Shown: piece by piece, positions 1 through 12,879 of the stretch
How positions within the stretch are numbered: position 1 is the stretch's first letter
Layout of the letters: every line of letters begins with the position of its first letter
NCBI GenBank assembly: GCA_030272155.1
Contig: CP126196.1
Span: forward strand, 372,001-436,000
Source: Tetradesmus obliquus
Lineage: Eukaryota; Chlorophyta; Chlorophyceae; Sphaeropleales; Scenedesmaceae
Direction of reading: 5' to 3'
Length of the DNA: 64,000 nt
Notes under the pieces: generated by a model
What the model saw: only the letters and a program-made list of their open reading frames with translations
The model's database searches: none
Told to the model about the DNA's origin: nothing
Program-made: the position numbers and the translations under genes

Positions 1-1616
1 TCATTCCCATGGCTACGTAGCCACAGTGTGCGTGCAGTTGATGCCGCCGCAGTTGTTGGCCCGTATGTTGGGCTGCTGCTGTTGTCGACAGTGAGACAAG
101 TGGTGTGACAAAGTTCTTGTTTTAGGCTGCATAGCATCTGCCAACACACACGCAGCGAATGGGCGGGCTGAAATTGACGGGAAGATTGCAATGGGGTGCA
201 TGCATGCAGGCTCGCAACAGATCCTGCTGCGATGTTGCTGCGTTGGCCAGCGGCGCGCAAGTGTCAGGGTGATGTGTGCTGTTTGGGAGCTGTCAGCGGC
301 TGTCAGCTGCCGAGCAGCGTTTAAGACTTTAGGCCGCCATGAATGGCAGGGTTAACCCTTTGCACACCACCACACTCTTGGTGACGGGCAGCTGCAGCTG
401 CTCTGTACAGCTGCTGCCACCAGCAGCAGCAGCAGCAGCGGAGGATAACTTGGCTGCGCACTCATGTGCGTGGCTGCCATGGCATTGACAGTGTCCAATT
501 GCTGCCCTGCTTGTCACATTTTGATCCACCTTGTGAGGGGTCCTGGTAGGATGCATTGTCCTGCTGCTGGGGTGGGCTTGCTGCCGGCTGCAACATGCGA
601 ATGCACAGTCAGCACTTGCTTGTGGTTGGGAGGAACATGAAGTTGAAGTTGAAAAGGACGTAAGGCAGCAGGCAGCGGGACATTGTTCACTTGCACAGAT
701 GATTGCGCTGTGCGTCAGCACATGCGCCCTTGCACGCCTGCTGTTGCTCAACATGGAGGTTGTTTGTGGGCTGGATGCCTTAGAGGGCTTCTGGATGGGG
801 CAGCAACTTCTTCTTGGCGCACGTGTACTGTCAGCTGCAACGGTAGTGTCTTTTGCATTGACTGATCGCATATTAAGCAATGCATCCATTACATACGTGC
901 ACGCTGGAGAGTATTGTGCAATGCTGTGAGCTTCATTCCAGCAATTTTGGACACAGCACCACACTTGGCTGCAGCAGGAGCACTTGTCCTGCAAACGCAG
1001 CTTTGGTCACGCTAGGCAGAGTTGGCATTGGCATAACTCTCAACTATCATACCAGGGTTCAGATGACATTCCCACAGCCAGCCATTTCAGTGCTGCTTTG
1101 CATGTTGATGGTTGCTGCAGCAGCGTTGATTTGACCCAGATGATCTGCTGTGCCTGCCTGCTAGCACCAATGTACTGCATGTATGCATCCTTGTTTCAGG
1201 CAACACTTGTCGAAGAGGCCCTGTGCTATCCTTAGTAAGACTTGCAAGCTCCAGATGCATTGTGAAGTGCCAAAGTTTCCTGGGACGAGTTCAATTCTCC
1301 AAGTTGGAGTGTTGCAAATGTTAATGTTACACGGCGGCCGCATGCGCACACGTGCATGCTTTACACCTCGTGCGTGTAATGACCTAACGACCTGTCTTTG
1401 ATGTTTCGCCAACAGCAATTGTGCCCCTTTTGCATTTATGCACAACATTTACGCACAACCACAGGCAGCAGTGTTGTCAGCAGCATTGCAGTGGCCTGGC
1501 GACATCACTGATGTGACATACCCTTTGCTGCCTTTGCTGCCTTTGCTGCCTTGCTAAGCCAGCCCTGCATTTAATAACGACATGTAGACGCCAGCTCTAG
1601 GCAACAGAACACATAC
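1..1616. other. Upstream intergenic region, no supported gene
   Basis: Several frames are open on both strands, but none shows a recognisable domain or a run of phase-compatible exons. The stretch just before 1617 presumably holds the promoter and 5' UTR of the zinc-finger gene. At 1520-1550 a CTTTGCTGC-type motif is repeated three times. Nothing else stands out. Confidence 0.5.
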
Positions 1617-4600
1617 ATGTACTCGAAAGTTGCGGCAAGCCTGTTGTACAGTGCATCATCAGGGGCATCAGGACGGTCACCCCAGCCAGGTGATGACAAT
1701 GCAGCTCCCAGCAAGGCGCTGCTGGAGATGTGTCAACAAACGATGGCTGAAAAAGAACGAGAACTGCGTCATTATTTGGTTCATGTTCGGGGTTTGCTGC
1801 ATGTTCGGAGGTGGCTGGGGTTTCAGCACTTCGCTGCCCTGCTCACTAAGTCTCTAGAGCCAAACGAGAAGGCAGTTGACCGCATGAATACTTTGTTCAT
1901 GTTGTGAACGCAATACATAGTGTCAGATAGGTCAAATTCACGGTAAACTTGTGCAGGACGGCGCTGCTGGTACGTGCAGGTCAGCACCAAAGGCGACTGC
2001 CAGCTCCTGCACCGAAGGATTTATGCGAACAGGTTTCAGTGTATCCATAAATAGTATGGAGGGACCCTGCTGACAGCGTTCCGATTAGTGACCCCGGAAA
2101 AACAAGAAGCGATGAGCATCGAGAACTACACAAACGACGTTTTCCGGATCTGGTGAGCATATTAACAGTAGTCAAGTCATTGTGGCGCCCGCAGTGCATC
2201 ATGCTGGTCCGCACAGGCGGCAAATGCCCGTCTTTTTGGCGAGTACTAATTTGAACGCAAGTCACCGCTCACCGGCAGCTTAGCACGCGCTCGTCAACTG
2301 CTATCCGTTATCAGTTGATGGGCTGTTGCCTAGGAAGCGCGTCGCGCCTCCGACAGTCAGCACCTGCAGCAGCAGCAGTGCTGTTGTCCTTCACACACAG
2401 CCAAGCTGGCATGCCGCTTACTTATTCCCGTGCAGGTACTATAAACGTATTCTATGTTCCAAGAAAGAAAAGCATGATTGGTCTGCATGCACGTTTGCCC
2501 ATCCTGGGGAGCGTGCCAACAGGCGGGACCCCAGGTGCCATGGGCCAGCCATGTGCCAAGAGCTAGAAAAGGTGCGCAGCAGCTTGCAGGATGCATCAGC
2601 CTGAGGCTGTTTGACACAAGGCAATAAGAATCAAACAAACAACAACTGCAGCACGAGTGATGACAGCAGCGCAAGAGCTATTGAGCCTCATGTGAAGCAG
2701 AGCTCTGGCTGGCACTGCTCTACCAACACGCTGAGCATGTGGTGCTGCGTCCCGGTGCCCTGCTGCCCCTTCATGCTACTGCCCGACAGATGGGAGAGTG
2801 CAGCCTTGGCGATGCCTGCCCCAATGCCCACAGCGTGTTTGAGAGCTGGCTGCACCCACTCAAGTAAGCGCTGCTGAGCTAGCGGTCGTCCTGCAAGGCA
2901 GTACAGCTGCTGCACTGATTACTATCAACCTTCAGCACCTGCACGTGCTGCTGTCCTGCTGCTGCTGCCCCTGAAATGATGCACAGACACAGCAGGCATT
3001 TTGATCTTGCGTGTGCAGCAGGGTGTACTGGTGCCCTGCCGCCTGTGCCAGCCAGGTACACAGCAGCACCAGCTGACGCTGTGACACGTGTATGTCCATG
3101 TGTGCTGCTGCAGGTACCGCACCACCATGTGCAGCGATGCTGGGAACTGCGCCCGCAACCTGTGTTTCTTCGCTCATAGGTGCGCACGCCCAAAGCGCTC
3201 AGCCGCCTTTTTACTAATCGCTGGTCGAGGCTGAGGTGCTGATGGCGTGTTGCAGCTGGCCATGCACCTATGCTGCAAGCCCCAACATGCATGCGCAGCA
3301 GTCAGACACAGCCTGCACAGCAGCGTGCACCACCAGCACGCGCACGCACAGCAAGCGGCCCTCCTGCCACAGTCACATCACAGCTACTCCTCTGCTGCAC
3401 CTGCATGATGCTTTCCTGCAAGCAGCCACATCACAGCCATGTCTGCTGCACCTGGTTATCGCTTTCCTGCAAGCAGTCACATCACAGCCGCTTCTCTGCT
3501 GCACCTGCATGATGCTTTCCTGCAAGCAAGCACATCACAGCCACGGCTGCTGCACCTGCATGATGCTTTCCTGCAAGCAATCACATCACAGCCACGTCTG
3601 CTGCACCTGCATGATGCTTTCCTGCAAGCAGCCGCGAGGAGCTGCGCACAGACACAAGCCTACCACCGGTGCCGGAAGGATATGACTCTTCCATGGCCAA
3701 GCACCAATCACCCGGCCCAAGCAGCAGCAGCAGCGGCGACAGGCACCACCAGCACAGCACCCACCACAGCGGCAGCCATGGCGGCTACCCCCATGCGCAG
3801 CGCAACACACCTGGCAGTGTGCTAGCTTGTGCACCAAACTTCAGTCATCACAGCAGCGGCGGCGGCGGCAGCAGTGTAGGCGCTGCAGGGCAAGCCATCC
3901 AGGGTCACCTCACCCCATCTCCGCTTGCAACGCGGCTTTACCCTTACAGCAGCGGGCAGCAGCAGCAGCAGCAGCTGCGTGCCAGTGATGGCGGCGCAAC
4001 AAGCGGCATGATGCAGCAGCAGCCGCACAGCAGGGCAGCTGCTAGCAGTGCCGCATCCCCTAGCGCAGCTGCTGCTGCCGCTGCTGCTGGGTGTGGCATG
4101 CCCGGCATGTATGCAATGCCAGTGCCCATGCCAATGATGCCGCTGCCAGCTGCTCCCTATGGCACCATCCCGTACGCTGGTGCTGCAAACATGCCTGCTG
4201 CAGCAGTGTACCTACCAGGTCCCAGCTACATTGCGCCTCAAAGCTCTTCCAGCAGCAACACCAGCAGCTCTCAGAACAACGCGCTGCAGGCGCTGCCGCT
4301 GCAGCCTTTTGTGCGGCAAGGCACTGGCGTATATGTGCCTGCCGCTGGGGGGCTGCCGGGCGGGCCAGCTGGCAGCAGCAGCAGCATGGACGGGTACCAT
4401 GCAGCACCACAGCAGCAGCAGTGGCTGAAGACCAGCCGAGGGGGTACTGTTGGTGGCAGTGCTGGCAGCTCTCAGCAGCAGCCAAAGCACAGGCAGCAGC
4501 AGCAGCAGCAGCAGCAGCGCAAGCAGAAGGAGGCAGCAGCAGAGCAGCCGTACGCAGCTGCGGCACTGGAGGACACACACGAGGTGCAAGATACAGACGC

Positions 4601-7250
4601 TGACGCAGCAGCAGAAGACCAATCTGGTGGCACGCCTGCCGCCAGCCACGGCCAGCACCTGCAGCCCGTGCATGCAGCACAGCACACGCATCAGGGCCCC
4701 GCAGCAGCAGCAGCAGCAGCAGCAGCAGCTAGCAATAGCAGCGCAACACTCCACATGGGTGCCACACAGCAGCTAGCAGCAGTGCTGCTGGGACCTGCCG
4801 GGCTGGCAGCAACGGGCTCCCCATATCAGCACAGCGCAGCAGCAGCAGCATTGGCGGAGGCAGAGAGTGAGGCGAAGCTTGAGAAGATGCGGGACATGCT
4901 GCGGGCAGCGCTGACTGAGCTGTCCACAACACGAGCCAGGGCGCAGGCTGCAGGTGGGCATGCTACAACATGTGGCCGATGCCTTGCGCGCGCCAATCAA
5001 CTTTGCTTGCAGGCAGCTGTCACATGTTACAGTGGTGCTTTGCTCTAGACGGATGGATCTCTGCAGCTTGATGTGCATGCATGCAAGTTGTACAGTTGCA
5101 GCTGCATGTGCTGGGGCATGCCTGCTGCATGTCATGGCCACACTCAGCGAACGCTCCAGCCAAGGTTGCAGGCCCCTACAGTCTATCGCTGCCCACTCAA
5201 TCACCTGCGTCACCAACCCTCTGCCGCACTGCCTGCCTGCTGGCCTGCAGAGGCCCGCCTGGCAGCAGCAGAGTCATACATGACAAAGGCTGCCCTGACT
5301 GCCCTGGAGGCGGCTTCACAGGCAGCAGCTGCCAGCAGCAGGGCTGCTGGCAAGGCGGCAGGTGGCACAGGCCCAGCTGCAGCTGCAGCAGGGCATGGTG
5401 ACCACGCAGCAGCTACATGCTCAGAGGCAGGTGGTGATCTTGACCATGCGACTGCAGCAGCAGCAGCAGCAGAAGAAGAAGCAACCAACAAAGATGAGTC
5501 TGCTGACAGCAAAGGTGCTGCGGCAGCATGTGCAGATGAGGCTGCCCCGGCAACAGAGGTGCCCCCTGACACAGGCACCAGCACAGCTGCAGCAGCAGCA
5601 GCAGCGGAGGTGGCGGAGGCAGATGGTGCTGCAGCTGCTGATGGTGACGAGGCTGGGGGGGAGGCTCTCAAGGCGCTGCAGGAAGCGATGCTGCCTGTCA
5701 GCATCGCTGTGCTGGTGAGATGAGAACCATCTGCACAATGCACAGAGCTGCAGCTGTTTTTGCTTTGTAAGCAGCGCTGTGTCTCGGCAGCAGTCTTGGG
5801 GTATCGCCAGCTACGTCTGTGTGGCATGGGTGCTGGCTTGAGAGTTGCAGCTGTGCAGCAGAGTTGAGCGGCAGCTGCATCGGCTGCTGCTGATCCAGAT
5901 AGGCCACTGCAGAGGCTGTGCCGCACCTGCACAAACACCCCGGCCAACTCACCTCCTGCTTACAGGCAGCGGCTCCAGCCGCGGAAATTTTAAGATAGTG
6001 TCCTGCACACCCTCTTTGCCTGTGCCCTGCACATACAAGTACCTGTTTGCAAGGCCTTTTCAAACCACTGAGGTGTGCCAGTGCCTTCCCGCTGCTGCGT
6101 GACCCTGAGCCGTTGCTGCCTGCTGCCGCATGCGCCTGTGGCTGCCCGCCTGCCCTGCAGCCGGACTCTCAGCTGATGGTGCCACTGCCAAAGGCCATGA
6201 GCCACGCTGATGTGGGCGGCATCGTGCGCGCCGCAATGCTGCGCGCGGGAGCCAATGTGAGTGCTGAAACATGCATATCTGCTTTGCAGCACTTGCTCAA
6301 GCTCGCATGCGCTGGCAGCTGCGGCATGCATGCAGATATGCTTCCGCCCGCCTTGCGCTTGCTTTATCAAATATAAAACGCAGGGACTGGGAAGTGCAGT
6401 GTATATGCCTGTGAGGCGGGTTGCGGCTGCTTTGAGCAGCTGTGTGTGCCTGCTGCATTGCCTCATGCAGGAGCTTCAGGTCAGGACCACGGACGTCATC
6501 ATGCAGGCGCAGCTAGTGGCAATGCGCGAGGTGCGTGCAGCATGCAGCGGCTTTGGTGCAGCGTGCGGTCGCTGCTGCGTCTGTTAAATGATAGCTTGGG
6601 GTGATGTTGACTGACAGCTGCTCTGTATCAGTTGATTGGCAAAGTGTGTTGTCGCAGCAGTACCAGCATCAGCGGTGTGCTGTCACTTGATACACGCAAC
6701 AAGACAGGCACGCGGTATTGGATGCGTGCAAAGCCCACAATAGCAGCGTCACTAGCTAGCTAGCTAGCTAGCTGGCTAGCTGCTCTTCACGCACGTCTGT
6801 GGCGGCGGCTACTAAAGGCCTGACACGGATCACTGCTGATTCTGTTTTTTTGCGGTTGCTGCACCTGCTGTTGGTGCGCGCCAGGCACACGCGGACATGC
6901 AGGTGCTGCAGGCGGAGCTAGCAGGGGCGCGCAGGGCAGCGCAGGCGGCAGCCGGCGACAGAGACAGGCTTGAGGTCAAGTACCAGACCTACAAGGCAGC
7001 TGCACGCCACCAGCTGGCAGCAAATGAGGCGCTGCAGCAGCTGCTGCAGCGGGCGGAGGGAGAAGCTCGCGAGGCGCGTGCGGCAGCAATGAAGGCAGCA
7101 GCAGCAGCAGCAATGAGCCAGGGAGAGACTGCTGGCGGGGGCAGCTGGGCTGATGCTATGTCAGACAGCGAAGGGGAGGGGCGGGTTGCAGGGTTGCAGG
7201 GAGCAGGGGGTGCGGATGGGGTTGGGTCTGGTGCAGCGGGGGACGCATAA
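1617..7250 (+). CDS. Plant-type tandem CCCH zinc-finger (TZF) RNA-binding protein with long low-complexity tail
   Basis: Rebuilt from nine exons whose phases agree: 1617-1903, 2436-2571, 2790-2863, 3114-3179, 3632-4953, 5251-5714, 6161-6256, 6471-6530, 6885-7250, giving about 956 residues. Residues ~99-120 carry the plant arginine-rich motif C-x5-H-x4-C-x3-H (core HDWSACTFAH) followed by GERANRRDPR. Two fingers follow: C-x8-C-x5-C-x3-H (GECSLGDACPNAH) and, after a 16-residue linker, C-x5-C-x4-C-x3-H (CARNLCFFAH). This order is diagnostic of plant RR-TZF proteins, which bind AU/U-rich mRNA and act in mRNA turnover, often in cytoplasmic granules. Exon 5 is a Ser/Gln/Ala/His-rich disordered region; exons 5-9 contain Ala/Glu-rich coiled coil. 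The first finger has eight residues between its first two Cys, as in animal TTP, instead of the plant seven. ATG 1617 is chosen because its frame joins the zinc-finger exon in phase; a further upstream exon cannot be excluded. Confidence 0.87.
3374..3631 (+). repeat. Minisatellite of about 51-53 bp ending at a 3' splice site
   Basis: Five tandem units begin with CACATCACAG at 3374, 3427, 3478, 3531 and 3582. Each contains CATGATGCTTTCCTGCAAGCA or a close variant. The last unit ends exactly at the acceptor of zinc-finger exon 5 (AAGCAG at 3626-3631), so every unit carries a copy of the pyrimidine-rich acceptor region. The array fills much of intron 4. Confidence 0.9.
6752..6772 (+). repeat. 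(CTAG)n microsatellite in intron 8 of the zinc-finger gene
   Basis: About five uninterrupted CTAG units, followed by a degenerate GCTGGCTAG. Confidence 0.9.
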
Positions 7251-9480
7251 ACACAGCTGACGATGCACATGGTTGGTTGCATGGCTGTTGTAAAGGGAGA
7301 GTTTTGCTGCTCATCAGGCGTGTGTGATCCGGAGCCTTTGCAGTGTGCTATGGATGCAAGGGGGTGGCTGCAAATCATTGGTGCTTGCGTGCGGGGTTCG
7401 GGTATGGCGTTGGTGTGCATATGTCTGAGTCCATGTTTTCATTTTGAGTGATTAGCTTGTTGTGCCTTTACAAGGTGGGGCTGGGGGCTGTCTGTGTTGC
7501 TTATCAGCTGCTTCCTTGATCTGCTCGGCATCATAATACTTTGGATGCCGCAGCTTTTACTGCTGCCTGCCATGCAAGGCTGGCTTTCAAAGCATGAAAG
7601 GCATGCCTGGGGCTGTTGCTTGGAGCTGTTCACCAGTGCCGCGTGCTGTGTGGCCTCGGCTTCTGTTGGCCTGCTGACGGTGCTAGGAGGGTGCGGGCGG
7701 CCAGGGCCGTTTGCCTTTCATGCACAGCTGTGTTTGCAGAACCGCGTTTTGCAGCAAAACAACAGCGCTACCATGCGCTTGTAGCACTGGGGAGCTGTGT
7801 TGCGTGACGTTGCTCTTGGCGCCATCCCAGCAGGGCAGCAACTACAGCGCAGCGCAGGGCTATGGCACCACGCATGCACAGAAGCAGAAGCATGCATGGC
7901 TGTGTGCACACCGCAAGCGCTGGGTTGCCGCGTTGATGTGCCTGTCGTTTGCATGGGCCGCGTGAGTGGGCATGTCTGGTGGCGGTGTGCTACTGCTTTG
8001 AGCTCAGCTGGTGGTGTTGGAATCGTAGGGACAGAGCTGCCACTGCTGCGTAGAGGCTGCTGCACTAGCCTGTACCAGCAGCAACAGTGCCCTGTTCCTG
8101 CTTGCTGTCAGAGATGTTTGCATGCGCTTGGGCTTTTGGCTGCGTTTGAAGCAGGTTTCCCAGGCGTGTATTGCGGTTCCTGCTGCCATGCACTTGTAGC
8201 ATGTCGGCGTCAGGTGCATCTATTGCACATCTTCGGCTAGTGATTGGTTTGGGTTCAGAGTCAGGTTTAGCAGCTCATGCTTGGTGGAGGCTTGCTGCTC
8301 TGTGCTGTGCTTAATGTTTGGTGCATAACATGTGGGAGGCGGGCCTCCATCGTATCATTAATGGTTTGGCCTAGATGCAACTGCGTCGTTGATTGTGGGT
8401 GCATTTCAACTTATGATCTATATTGTGGGGTCCGTGCACGAGTCTAGAGAAAAAGTGTATATCTTTGGAGAAAAGGTGTATATTTTTCGCGTTGGCCTGG
8501 GATGGCTTCCACTGGTATGCAGCGGAGTTGGCTGGGTAGTGTGTGCCTCGTGCGTACAGTGCATTAGCAACGCTGCTGTGCAGCTAGCAAACCGAACTCA
8601 AGGGGTGCAAGAGCTCTGCCATGCGCTATGTTTACGCCGTGCTGCCTTTGACATAGTAGCTGTGATGGGTCTCTTCCTGGTTCAGCGGGGCAAATGCATT
8701 TGCTACCGCCGCCTTGGGTTGTTGATTGTGCCTCAGTGCTGTGTGTGTTCTGCTGCATGCTGCTCTCTATTGAGGGTTGCAAAGCAGGTGCATGCTACAT
8801 TGCGTGTTTCCTGTGGTGCAGGCGTGCTGTGCCGCACAGCACCGCCTGCTGCTGTCTGTGGCTTTGTGGTTCAAACAGTCCTCTTTTCTGCGGCTGCCAT
8901 GATTGCAACTGTTTGACAACGAGCTGTCAGCTGCAAGTGCATCTATGCAGCTGCCTGCGAGGTTTGGTACATGGCGCTGTGTCTCTTGTTCTTGCTGACA
9001 CATGTATTGCCCTCGTCCCCCTGTATCGTGGCACGGCTCGTGCAGTGCTGGAGCACTCGTGTGTGCTGCGCTGGGGCGTCCCGCTTTGCAGCCATACATA
9101 ATAGGCTGGCGTCCAGCGACTGGTGCACCGATCTTGTTGACACAGCTGCTGCTGGTATTGGCGGCAAGAGCCAGCATCTGCATTTCAGCTCATGAGCGGA
9201 GCAGCGGCTCGCTGGTCTAGTGCCTGAGGCAGGTTTCAGTCCTGATGTGTATTGCATTGTGTTGTGTTATTGCTGTTGCTTCAGCTTCGGCGCTTGATGT
9301 CATGCTGCCCCCCAGAACATTGCTTGCTGCTGCCCTGCATGTCAGTTGCTACACCATTGCCAGCACATGTGCAGGCCTTTATTCTTATTCTTCTGGCTCT
9401 CGCTGCCAGCCGTATATGCATATATGCATAGCGACACACAGCTGTTGCCTGACAGGTTGGTTGGGGCTGCGCTCCCTGCA

Positions 9481-9522
9481 GCTTGCTGGTGCAAGCTTGC
9501 TGGTGCAAGCTTGCTGGTGCAA
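9481..9522 (+). repeat. Three perfect 14-bp tandem units
   Basis: GCTTGCTGGTGCAA occurs three times without interruption and is followed by a partial fourth unit. Confidence 0.95.
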
Positions 9523-9769
9523 GCTGGCAGGGCAAATAGTTTTAGGTTTGGGCTTCTGGCGTGAGGGACGCATACCCAATACGTTGCAGCTACACTCCAT
9601 TGGGCATCACAGCAGCCCGGCACTGCCTTGCTGCTTGTGCACCACGATAGGGTTAGCAGCCTTGATCACATGTGTGTGCTGCACATGTGCATGTTGGACA
9701 GGCTCACCTGCTGCACTCCCCCTCTGCTCAACTCAAGGCAGGCTGTGTGCAGTCGTGTCCTTTTTGCAG

Positions 9770-10005
9770 TTGCCGGGCGCTGTCTATGGTTGCGCCAAGG
9801 ACGCAACACTGGCAAAGTGAGGCTGGCGTGTCTCTGGCTGTTGCTTGGTGTTGGCACGTGCCCCTGCATGCAGCAAACACCTTTGAATGCTGCAAGTGCC
9901 TTTGCCTGGCGCTGTCTATGGTAGCGCCAAGCAACACCGGCAAAGTGAGGCTGTTGCTTGGTTTTGGCAAGTGTCCCTGCATGCAGCGAATGCCTTTGAA
10001 TGGTG
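9770..10005 (+). repeat. Diverged tandem duplication, unit about 130 bp
   Basis: Two copies share GGCGCTGTCTATGG, then GGCAAAGTGAGGCTG, then CCCTGCATGCAGC and CTTTGAATG in the same order, at about 9776-9893 and 9910-10000. Short indels separate them. No coding role is apparent. Confidence 0.85.
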
Positions 10006-12879
10006 AGATGTTGACTCAAGGCCTCAGGATGCCAATTCGCAAGTGCTGTGCACCTCAGCCTCAGCCAGGTGGTGCACTGGAGGTTGTTGTGTCATGTATG
10101 ACAGTGAGGGGGGGTCACTCGCAGGGTGCGGAGCCACATCGTCTGTTGCAAGAGGCCTTGTCGCGTGTCACGGTTGAGCTCAGGGACAGGGGTTGCTACC
10201 CAATGCGCTTTGTGGCAGTTGCTTTGTGAGTTATGTCGTGGGTTGTGCTGTGGACGCTGCTGATTTCAGATGTGGGCTGGCTTCCAGGTCTATAGAAAGG
10301 ACCTGCAAGATGACCAGGCGGGCCGTGTGGCGGTTTGACTCCATGCGGACTGCTTGCCATTCCAGATCATTTGTCTGTGCTAGCGGTTGAAGCGGGGTGC
10401 CGGAATGGTGCTGCATGGCTGAAGACGAAGATCACAGCTGTGCGTTGCGACGCAGCTGCAGGGCTTCAGGTGATTGAAACATGGGTGCATACACCAATTG
10501 TGGCAGCTGGTGCGATGCTTGAAAGAACAACAACAGTGCTGGTTGTTGTGCTCATATCATAAGATGGCAGCAGGAAGACGTGAGTCACAGTTCCACACTG
10601 AAACATGAACTGCCGGCAGCCTACTACTGTTGTGCTGCCCATGCTTTGAGCAATGCAGGTGACTGGGCTAAGATCCGCACTGCATGACACATCCCTGTTG
10701 TTATACTAGTTGTTTTGGATTGTATCAGAGGTTGCTACAGCCTGCATTGCAACCGTGTGGTGCTCACGGCACTGCGCCTGCGCCAGATACACTGCTCGCA
10801 TTGCTGTGATTAATGTAGCACACTGTGGCACCATGAATCGGCATGCCAATGTTACTGGCATGCTGCTCGTACGCTTTGCGCTGGGTAGTTGTTACCCGCA
10901 TGCAGCTGCTACGCAGGACTTAAAGGTGCACTGCAGTGACATCAGTTGACTGCATATCAACAGCGGTGTTGATATGTGCACGCTGCCACCATTTGTTGCA
11001 TTGGTCACTGACATGAACATGGTGCACCATGTGTGTCAGTCTCTGCTCTTTTTTGGCAATTTGCTTGCTTGGCAGTGCAAAGCCTGAGCTGCTGGCAGGT
11101 ATTACGCACATCACGGATCTGTCGTGTGTGCAAAATTGGCGTCGCCAGCTGTGGTGGTCGCAGTGGGCAGGCTCTGAATGGTGTGTTCATGCGTGTTAGA
11201 CATGTCTGCATGCAGATTTGTTTGTGGCCAGGCGGCGCAAGGGATGCGCTTACCGAGCAAAACAGCGGTTTGTGGGGCTGAGGCACCTTACCAGCGCCTA
11301 GCCCTTGGTGCCAGCAGTGCTGCTGCTGCTGCTGCTGCATCTGCTGCTCTCTGCGTGCAGCAGCAGCAGCAGGCTGGGGAAGGGCTGGAGGTTTGTCATC
11401 TGTATTAACTTGTGTGCAGTGAACCTGCTTGGCATTGGCTTGCTCTGTACCCCGCAACAGCTTCTCGCACTCGCTGCAACTTGTGATGAGTTGCAGGCGT
11501 TCTTTGGGCTTTGCTGGGGCCATGTATGTGTGTTGTACTGCAATGGATGATCCGCACCTTGCAGTACTGGCTGTCCCTGGGCATATTCTGAGTAGCCTGG
11601 ATGTGCCACATTCATCCATTGAATCTGCGGCAATGCTGGCACAGCGTGTGCGTGACGCACCTCATCCTGGCCTGGGTTCTGCTGTGCCTGTAGATCATCA
11701 TGATGATGTCATTGAGTTGGCTTTGGATATTGTTCAAAAAGCGCAGCTGCCTGTTACGCACCAGCAGATGTGCTGACAACAACTGTGTTGCTGGCTGGCT
11801 TCAGCTGCTGCTATCGTGCAATGCCGTGTGTGGGCTGGTCCCCATAACCTGGTTTGCTGCTGCTCGATGCCACGACTGATGCGGGCTGCAGGCTGTGGAG
11901 CAGGAGCATAAGCATGCTTGCAATGTAAAACCGCAGTTGTACGTCTGCGAACATGCTTCATTTGCTACTGGTGGTGCAGCGCTGAAGCACGTGCAGTCTG
12001 GCCAATTCGAGAAGTGTTGCAGCAGTCCTCAGCACTGCTGGCTGGCATGACTCTAGTGTGACACTCAGAGACACTCAGAGACACTCGAGATGGTGACACA
12101 TCATGTACTAGCAACACAGGACATAGTTTTTCTGTTGGATGGGGCTGTAATCCAGATGAACTTCGTGCGTTTTTTTGTATTTAGCAATGTGTTGCCTGCT
12201 AGACTGCTCCACATGGAGTCTTCAGGCGCTCGGTGACTAAACGCGGCCAATTCCTTGCAGAGCAATTCGACAGCCTTTCAAACAGATCTTTTGACTTCGC
12301 TGCCCGCAAGCATTTACGCGAGTACACACGCAACTTACCTCATCAAGGCTCAAGTCATGTGATGGCGGGTGTTGTACCCGCTCAATCCTTCTGCTATTAA
12401 CAGCACGTCGCATGCCCATTGGGTGCGTAATACGTTCCATATCTTGCATACTAGTGTCCTCTTTGTGCTCACTTCGCTTGCGAGACGTTTTTGGCGTGTT
12501 CCATCACTACACCAAGACTTGGCCTTAAGCCATTGAACACAAAGCAACAAAAGAAAGTAAACAACACTTGAATGAGGCAGTAGGTGGTGTCGTGGCAGCG
12601 TGGCAGTATAATGGGGGCTTGCAGCAGCAAGGGTACCCAGGCACTGCAAGCAGTAGATGGAGACTGCCACATCCTCGTGCGGCCCGCGGGCAGTATTTCG
12701 GTAGGTTTATGTGCAGTTCCTGCTTCTTTCAAGGAGATGCTTGAGGGGTGGCTGTGAGCTGCCTGGCAGTGTGGCGCTTGTCTGTGGCCATCTGCAGTGC
12801 CAGCAGCATTCCTGCGTACAGTACTAGCAGCACATGCGTTCAGCGTTGTTAACCAGACGGTGCTGTTACCTTCCTGCAG

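Larger units (their letters stand above)
7251..12879. other. 5.6-kb intergenic region with local duplications, no supported gene
   Basis: A TGTAA motif at 7289, about 40 bases after the zinc-finger stop codon, fits the usual green-algal polyadenylation signal. The rest is TG/CA-rich with many short, Cys-rich open frames typical of non-coding DNA here. The kinesin that starts in mid-protein at 12880 must have at least one upstream exon in this region, but none could be chosen. Two tandem duplications are listed separately. A minor 11-base repeat (ACACTCAGAGA) lies at 12061-12087. Confidence 0.5.

Noticed and set aside
329..994. Long minus-strand frame of 221 codons
   Set aside because: It begins with a non-ATG codon, is Cys/His/Ala-rich in the way of non-coding frames here and has no domain or splice support.
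3236..3825. Plus-strand frames translating the minisatellite as repeated DAFLQA peptides
   Set aside because: The array lies in an intron of the zinc-finger gene; the peptide periodicity only reflects 51-base units.
4060..4754. Minus-strand frames opposite zinc-finger exon 5
   Set aside because: They are shadows of CAG/GCA repeats, giving poly-Ala/Leu/Cys; the plus strand joins zinc-finger exons in phase.
11374..11523. Possible minus-strand exon starting MAPAKPKERLQLITSCSECE with a following Ala/Gln-rich exon
   Set aside because: The first piece looks coding, but its donor phase does not fit the only good downstream acceptor, and nothing else supports a gene.
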